Shown here piece by piece: positions 6,364 to 10,612 of a DNA stretch of 10,612 nt. Both the position numbers and the translations under genes were made by a program. Origin of the DNA: JBLHUT01 sp047629975 (GTDB lineage: Bacteria; Pseudomonadota; Alphaproteobacteria; Rhodobacterales; Rhodobacteraceae); NCBI GenBank assembly GCA_047629975.1, contig JBLHUT010000115.1, positions 1 to 10,612 of the forward strand, given 5' to 3'. The notes under the pieces were generated by a model. The model saw only the letters and a program-made list of their open reading frames with translations, was not told the origin of the DNA and ran no database searches. Each line of letters opens with the position of its first letter. The stretch's first letter is position 1.

Positions 6364-7503
6364 ATGCAACATTCAAGCCGAAGTGAAGTTGATCCCTTTA
6401 TCGTGATGGATGTGATGGAGGCCGCCCGACAGGCCGAGGCCGCAGGCCGCCACATAATCCACATGGAAGTGGGCCAACCCGGTACCGGCGCCCCCGCAGG
6501 CGCGCGTGCGGCGCTGGCAGAGGCGTTGTCGCACGATGCGATGGGGTATACGGTGGCATTGGGATTGCCAGCGTTGCGCGCCCGCATTGCGCGGCTTTAT
6601 GCCGAGTGGTACGGCGTGACCCTCAATCCCGACCGTGTGATTGTCACGCCGGGGTCTTCGGGGGCCTTTATTCTGGCCTTTACCGCGCTCTTCGAGGCAG
6701 GTGACAGGGTTGGTCTGGGCGAGCCGGGCTATCCGTCCTACCGGCAGATCCTCAAGGCGCTGAGCCTGAACCCCGTCGGAATTCCCACGCGACTCGAGAA
6801 CCGTCTGCAACCTGTTCCGGCGGATGTTCCGGCGGATCTGGCCGGTTTGATCGTGGCAAGCCCCGGCAACCCGTCGGGTACGATGCTGTCACATGCGGCT
6901 CTTTCGGGGCTGATCGGGCGGGCAGCCGAAATCGGTGCGGCCTTTGTGTCGGACGAGATTTATCACGGCATTCAATACGAAGGCCGCGCGATCAGCGCGC
7001 TCGAGATTTCAGACGAGGTTTGCGTGATAAACTCGTTTTCCAAGTATTTCAGCATGACGGGCTGGCGGGTCGGGTGGATGGTTGTACCCGAAACCGATGT
7101 GCGCCGGTACGAGCGGCTGGCGCAGAACCTGTTTATCTGCCCGCCCCATGCCAGCCAGTTGACGGCGCTTGCCGCGATGGAATGTGACGCCGAGTTGCAG
7201 CAGAACATGCGCGTCTACACCCGCAACCGCCAATTGATGATCGAGGGATTGCCAGAGGCAGGCTTTACCAGCTTTGCGCCGCCCGACGGGGCCTTCTATA
7301 TTTATGCCGATGTGAGCGGTTTGACAGATGACAGCCGCGCCTTTGCGGCGGAAATTCTTGAAAAATCGGGGGTTGCGGTGACGCCGGGGCTTGATTTCGA
7401 TCCGCGGCGCGGGGGGCAGACGCTACGCTTCAGTTATGCGCGCGCTACGGCGGATATCATCGAAGGGCTGGCACGGCTCAAGACCTTTATGGCGGCGCGG
7501 TAG
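6364..7503 (+). CDS. Class I/II (fold-type I) PLP-dependent aminotransferase
   Basis: A 379-residue cytosolic enzyme, ATG 6364 with GAGGGG five bases upstream. Its family moves amino groups between amino acids and 2-oxo acids using pyridoxal phosphate. Motifs appear in order: HMEVGQPGTGAP near residue 33 (substrate-side loop); TPGSSGAF near 95 (PLP phosphate loop); SPGNPSGT with N169; SDEIYHG with D197 and Y200; SFSKYFSMTGWRVGW with the Schiff-base lysine K227; and LRFSYA with the carboxylate-binding arginine R355. All catalytic residues are present and the length is usual. The start DPFIVMDVMEAA is typical of proteobacterial 'pyridoxal phosphate-dependent aminotransferase' entries near AspC/AlaT. 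Substrate (aspartate, alanine/valine, aromatic or other) cannot be told from sequence. It is divergent from the M48 gene across 54 bases and lies 30 bases upstream of the amidase, so the two plus-strand genes may be cotranscribed. Confidence 0.93.
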   Translation: MQHSSRSEVDPFIVMDVMEAARQAEAAGRHIIHMEVGQPGTGAPAGARAALAEALSHDAMGYTVALGLPALRARIARLYAEWYGVTLNPDRVIVTPGSSGAFILAFTALFEAGDRVGLGEPGYPSYRQILKALSLNPVGIPTRLENRLQPVPADVPADLAGLIVASPGNPSGTMLSHAALSGLIGRAAEIGAAFVSDEIYHGIQYEGRAISALEISDEVCVINSFSKYFSMTGWRVGWMVVPETDVRRYERLAQNLFICPPHASQLTALAAMECDAELQQNMRVYTRNRQLMIEGLPEAGFTSFAPPDGAFYIYADVSGLTDDSRAFAAEILEKSGVAVTPGLDFDPRRGGQTLRFSYARATADIIEGLARLKTFMAAR

Positions 7504-7510
7504 AGTAACG

Positions 7511-7537
7511 ATGTGCGTTTTCAAAGTGCGCCGATGA
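7511..7537 (+). CDS. Possible 8-codon leader overlapping the amidase start
   Basis: ATG at 7511 starts MCVFKVRR and ends at TGA 7535-7537, which overlaps the amidase ATG (7534) as ATGA. It begins eight bases after the aminotransferase stop. The amidase has no clear ribosome site of its own, so coupling through this leader could deliver ribosomes to it. The upstream ribosome site (GAG within TAGAGTAACG) is weak, and chance cannot be excluded for so short a frame. Confidence 0.22.
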   Translation: MCVFKVRR

Positions 7538-8769
7538 AGGGGTTGCTACCTGTGCTTGTGCTTTTGGCCGGCCTTGTGACGGCGCAGGCCGCCGGCGCCC
7601 AAGAGGGACCAGCGCGGCCGTTTTCGGCCCTTTCGCGGGTCGATCCGGCGCAAACGTCGGTGGTGTCAACAGCGGATGGGCTGGACCTGCGGTTGGGGAT
7701 GAGCCTGCCGGTGCCCTACCGCGTTCAAATGCTTGGCGTGCCGCCCCGTTTGGTGATGGATTTCCGCGATCTCGACTTTTCCCCCCTTGAAACCGGTGCT
7801 TTCGAGGCCTTGCCGCAAGTGATCGCGGCGCGCGCGGGGCGGTTTCAACCCGGCTGGTCGCGACTTGTGCTAGAGCTTGACAGCTTTTACCGCATCGAAC
7901 AGGTCGGGATGGATACCACAAGCCTGCCTGATGGTGGTGCGCGGGTTACGGTGCAGATGGCGCGCACAACCGAAACGGCCTTTCTGGCCGCCCTGTCCAC
8001 GGCTCCCGCGCCGCATTTTTCTGTGAGCCGCCCCTTTGTACGGGCCGAGCAACCGCCCCCGCGTGCGACGCTGAAAGTGATGCTGGACCCCGGTCACGGC
8101 GGCATTGATCCGGGGGCAGTCCGCGACGGGATAAAAGAAGCTGATCTGGTTCTGGCCTTTGCGCGTGTGCTCAAGGAAGTTCTTTTGCGCACAGGCGAAT
8201 TCGAGGTTTCCATGACACGGGACGACGATCATTTTGTCTCTCTGGAGGGGCGTATCGCGCTGGCAAAACGGGCGGGTGCGGATGTCTTTTTGTCGCTGCA
8301 TGCCGATGCCGTTGCCGAAGGGATCGCACGCGGCGTTCAGATTTTTACACTCGCCGAGGAGGCAAGCTCGGATGCGATCCGGCTGCTGGCGCAACGTCAT
8401 GACCGCGAGGATCTGTTGGCGGGGGTGAATCTTTCGGCGCATGACGACGAGATCGCGGGAGTTCTGATGTCAATGGCCCGGGTCGAGACCCGCCCGCGCA
8501 TCGAGGCACTGGCACGCGCGGTAGAGGACGGATTGGTGCAGGCCGGGGTGATGATGCACAAACGCCCGCGCGAATCGGGGGCATTTTCAGTGCTCAAGGC
8601 GCCTGACTTGCCCGCTGTTCTGATCGAGATCGGGTTTATGTCATCGCCGGAAGAACTTATAAAACTGCGCGCGCCCGAATGGCGGCTCAAGGCGGCGCAC
8701 GGGGTTGCGGCGGCCGTGTCCGCATGGGCCAAAGAAGATGCAGCTTTGCGGGCCTTGCGCCGCCAGTAA
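7534..8769 (+). CDS. amiC: Exported N-acetylmuramoyl-L-alanine amidase (AMIN + Amidase_3, AmiC-like)
   Basis: A zinc amidase that cuts the bond between N-acetylmuramic acid and the stem peptide of peptidoglycan, mainly for daughter-cell separation. I prefer ATG 7534 (411 residues), because MKGLLPVLVLLAGLVTAQAA is an immediate signal peptide. An in-frame GTG at 7513 would add seven residues; neither has a strong ribosome site. Residues about 30-150, with PYRVQMLGVPPRLVMDFRDL, form an AMIN-type beta domain that targets the septum or peptidoglycan. The Amidase_3 domain follows from KVMLDPGHGG. Zinc ligands are H188, E202 (in IKEADL) and H256 (in LSLHAD); the catalytic E365 is in LIEIGFMSS. Between ligand and catalytic glutamate there is a long helical insert (about residues 275-335) like the segment that blocks the active site in AmiB/AmiC until an EnvC- or NlpD-type activator binds. 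Just downstream is PBP1A, so hydrolysis and synthesis genes are paired. Confidence 0.93.
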   Translation: MKGLLPVLVLLAGLVTAQAAGAQEGPARPFSALSRVDPAQTSVVSTADGLDLRLGMSLPVPYRVQMLGVPPRLVMDFRDLDFSPLETGAFEALPQVIAARAGRFQPGWSRLVLELDSFYRIEQVGMDTTSLPDGGARVTVQMARTTETAFLAALSTAPAPHFSVSRPFVRAEQPPPRATLKVMLDPGHGGIDPGAVRDGIKEADLVLAFARVLKEVLLRTGEFEVSMTRDDDHFVSLEGRIALAKRAGADVFLSLHADAVAEGIARGVQIFTLAEEASSDAIRLLAQRHDREDLLAGVNLSAHDDEIAGVLMSMARVETRPRIEALARAVEDGLVQAGVMMHKRPRESGAFSVLKAPDLPAVLIEIGFMSSPEELIKLRAPEWRLKAAHGVAAAVSAWAKEDAALRALRRQ

Positions 8770-8818
8770 CACCGCCAGTAACGCGGCAAGGCCAACACGG
8801 TAAAGCCAACACAGTAAA
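8761..8818. repeat. Two adjacent short tandem duplications over the amidase stop
   Basis: CGCCAGTAACAC (8761-8772) is followed by CGCCAGTAACGC (8773-8784), a 12-base unit differing at one base. Six bases later come GCCAACACGGTAAA (8791-8804) and GCCAACACAGTAAA (8805-8818), a 14-base unit with one mismatch. The amidase stop TAA (8767-8769) is inside the first copy, so the protein is unaffected. Confidence 0.75.
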
Positions 8819-8845
8819 GCAGGTGACGCCGGTAAATACAGGCAC

Positions 8846-8860
8846 GGTTGGCGGCCAACC
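8846..8860 (+). terminator. Compact GC-rich hairpin between amidase and PBP1A genes
   Basis: GGTTGG (8846-8851), loop CGG, CCAACC (8855-8860) is a perfect 6-bp stem 77 bases after the amidase stop. Only two T follow, so it would be a weak or factor-assisted terminator, or just a 3'-end stem. It lies upstream of the PBP1A promoter candidate. Confidence 0.27.
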
Positions 8861-8903
8861 TTACGGGGAGTGATCAAACTGGCGGCATCTGGCTTGGTTG
8901 CTT

Positions 8904-8932
8904 TTGACCCTGCGGACACGCTGGCCTATACG
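8904..8932 (+). promoter_or_regulatory. Likely sigma70-type promoter of the PBP1A gene
   Basis: TTGACC (8904-8909) and TATACG (8927-8932) are separated by exactly 17 bases. They match the housekeeping consensus at five of six and four of six positions. The -10 box ends 41 bases before the PBP1A start codon, leaving a short leader. This suggests PBP1A can be transcribed independently of the amidase. Confidence 0.5.
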
Positions 8933-8973
8933 TTCATTGAAACACACTCGGCACAACGCGGAAAAGACCGGAC

Positions 8974-10612
8974 ATGATCAGAGGCATTACTTCAGTATTC
9001 GGCGGGTTATTCGCGCTGGTCACAACGGGAGCCCTGTTTGTGGCGCTTATGATCTTTGCTGTGTTCTGGATGTACGGACGCGATTTGCCCAATCATGAAC
9101 AACTGGCGCAATACACGCCTCCGACGATCAGCCGCGTCTATTCGGGCGAGGGGCGCATCATCGACGAATTCGCACAGGAACGCCGCCTGTTTGCCAGTGC
9201 CGAAGATATCCCCGAAATGATCAAGCAGGCGTTCATTTCTGCCGAAGACAAGAATTTTTACCAGCACAAGGGATATGATCCGGTTGGCATGGTCAGTGCG
9301 GCTGTCGATGCGGCGCGCGGTGGACGGCTGCGCGGGGCCTCGACAATCACACAGCAGGTCATGAAGAACTTCCTGCTTTCTGGCGACCGCTCGGCAGAGC
9401 GCAAGATCAAGGAGTTGATACTGTCGGCGCGGGTCGAACAGGCGCTTGATAAAGAAGATATTCTCGAACTTTATCTGAACGAAATCTACCTTGGTGCCAA
9501 TTCGTACGGTGTTGTGGCGGCGGCACAGACCTATTTCAACAAGTCCCTCTCCGAGTTGGCCCCGCACGAGGCGGCATATCTTGCGGCGCTGCCCAAGAAA
9601 CCGGCGGATCTGCATCCGGTGCGTGACCGCGAGGAGGCCGTCGACCGGCGTAATTTCGTGCTCAAGGAAATGTTTGAAAACGGCTACATCACTGCCGCAG
9701 CTCTTGAGTCAGAGCGCGCGATGCCGCTGCAATCGGTGCAAAACGACGATTTCGAAAGCTACCGTGCGTCATTACCGCCGCGGGATTACTTTACCGATGA
9801 AATCCGGCGCCAGCTGAGTGTCAACTTTGGCGAGGACGAGTTTTTCGGCGGCGGGCTGTCGATTCGCGCGACGGTAGACCCCGAGCTGCAACGCGAGGCT
9901 GCGGTTGCATTGCGGCGCGGGCTTGAATTGTTTGACCGGGGCACCGGTATCTGGCGCGGCAGCGAGATGAAAATAGACCTTGCCAATCTGCAAGACGAAT
10001 CCATCTGGCGCGCGGCCCTGTCAGAGCTTCGCATTGCCCGCGATATCGAACTTGATGGAAAGTGGCATGTGGCCGTTGTTTTGGCGTTATCGCAAGGCGA
10101 GGCACGGCTTGGCGTCGAAGAGCTTGAGGATACGGCAATCATCGTGTCGCAAGACGTGCAATGGGCGCGCAAGTTGCGGGCCGACGGGTCGTTGGCGAGC
10201 AAGGCGAAACAGCCCTCCGATCTGTTGGAGGTCGGGGATGTGGTGCATGTGCGCGCCCTGACCAAGGACGATGACGGGTCTTTTGTGCGCTGGACACTGC
10301 GGCAGGTGCCCGAGGTACAAGGCGGGTTCACGGCGATGGATGTGAACACGGGCCGTGTGCTGGCGATGCAGGGCGGATTTTCGTACCAGCATTCGGTGTT
10401 CAACCGCGCCACACAAGCGACGCGCCAGCCGGGGTCAAGCTTTAAGCCGCTTGTCTATGCCGCCGCCCTCGACAGCGGGTTTACCCCCGCCACAATCATC
10501 ATCGACGCGCCAATCGAGGTGAACACCCCGCAAGGGGTCTGGCGCCCCAAGAATTATAGCAACAAGTTCTATGGCCCGACGCCGCTGCGCACCGGGATCG
10601 AGCAGTCGCGAA
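8974..10612 (+). CDS. mrcA: Penicillin-binding protein 1A (bifunctional transglycosylase/transpeptidase; cut by right edge)
   Basis: The window holds the first 546 codons from ATG 8974 (weak GGAAAAG upstream) of a class A PBP, normally about 800-850 residues. It polymerises glycan strands from lipid II and crosslinks the peptides. Residues about 9-34 (FGGLFALVTTGALFVALMIF) are the single membrane anchor; the rest is periplasmic. The GT51 transglycosylase domain (about 55-235) shows FISAEDKNFYQHKG with catalytic E91, RGASTITQQVMKN, and LYLNEIYLGANSYG with the second glutamate E170. Residues about 290-445 form an OB-fold insert (PCB_OB type) as in 1A enzymes. The transpeptidase domain starts with VQGGFTAMDVNTGRVLAM. 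Its nucleophile motif is RQPGSSFKPLVY, S488-S-F-K491. The window ends in TGIEQSR, where the S-x-N motif begins; the KTG motif is outside. No defects are seen. It is separated from the amidase gene by 204 bases with its own promoter candidate. Confidence 0.95.
   Translation, partial: MIRGITSVFGGLFALVTTGALFVALMIFAVFWMYGRDLPNHEQLAQYTPPTISRVYSGEGRIIDEFAQERRLFASAEDIPEMIKQAFISAEDKNFYQHKGYDPVGMVSAAVDAARGGRLRGASTITQQVMKNFLLSGDRSAERKIKELILSARVEQALDKEDILELYLNEIYLGANSYGVVAAAQTYFNKSLSELAPHEAAYLAALPKKPADLHPVRDREEAVDRRNFVLKEMFENGYITAAALESERAMPLQSVQNDDFESYRASLPPRDYFTDEIRRQLSVNFGEDEFFGGGLSIRATVDPELQREAAVALRRGLELFDRGTGIWRGSEMKIDLANLQDESIWRAALSELRIARDIELDGKWHVAVVLALSQGEARLGVEELEDTAIIVSQDVQWARKLRADGSLASKAKQPSDLLEVGDVVHVRALTKDDDGSFVRWTLRQVPEVQGGFTAMDVNTGRVLAMQGGFSYQHSVFNRATQATRQPGSSFKPLVYAAALDSGFTPATIIIDAPIEVNTPQGVWRPKNYSNKFYGPTPLRTGIEQSR

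Noticed and set aside
6310..6372. Longer M48 protease start at 6372
   Set aside because: It adds 21 residues that do not look like a signal peptide and would overlap the divergent aminotransferase start; ATG 6309 opens directly into a signal peptide with a ribosome site.
1..10612. Search for a defence system, toxin-antitoxin pair, CRISPR array, prophage, tRNA or riboswitch
   Set aside because: No matching repeats, motifs, cloverleaf or gene pairs were seen; intact genes are all ordinary envelope or metabolic functions.

Overview
The window looks like chromosomal DNA of an alphaproteobacterium of the Rhodobacteraceae (Roseobacter-type). The evidence is high-GC coding DNA, a VPLPA-type C-terminal sorting signal, a short DUF1127 protein of the kind common in that family, and an amidase next to a class A penicillin-binding protein. 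The organism call is inference from protein style; no rRNA, tRNA or other taxonomic marker is present.

Layout. (1) 1-354, minus: the first 118 codons of a secreted periplasmic-binding-protein-like protein (branched-chain amino acid ABC transporter type) that runs off the left edge. (2) 355-2574: no intact gene. The part from about 1130 on holds degraded insertion-sequence remains from three families: an internally deleted IS3-type element (plus), an IS481-like N-terminal fragment (minus) and an IS5-like C-terminal fragment (minus). (3) 2575-3535, minus: a secreted VPLPA-CTERM (exosortase substrate type) protein gene carrying an apparent single-base frameshift. (4) 3894-4118, minus: a small DUF1127 protein. 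(5) 4235-6309, minus: a two-gene unit, a BepA-like M48 metalloprotease with C-terminal TPRs followed by a ScsC/DsbA-like thiol oxidoreductase, overlapping by one base. (6) 6364-7503, plus, divergent from the protease across 54 bases: a fold-type I PLP aminotransferase. (7) 7534-8769, plus: an exported AMIN + Amidase_3 peptidoglycan amidase. (8) 8974 to the right edge, plus: penicillin-binding protein 1A, cut just after the start of its third active-site motif.

The right half is an envelope-maintenance neighbourhood: outer-membrane and periplasmic quality control (protease plus disulfide enzyme) on one strand, peptidoglycan hydrolysis and synthesis (amidase plus PBP1A) on the other. The left part is a decayed accessory segment. 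I found no CRISPR array, defence system, phage module, toxin-antitoxin pair or structured RNA. The points most worth a second look are the nested IS relics with their inverted repeats, the frameshifted VPLPA-CTERM gene, and the small sequence oddities around the amidase gene (a possible 8-codon leader and two adjacent tandem duplications at its end).
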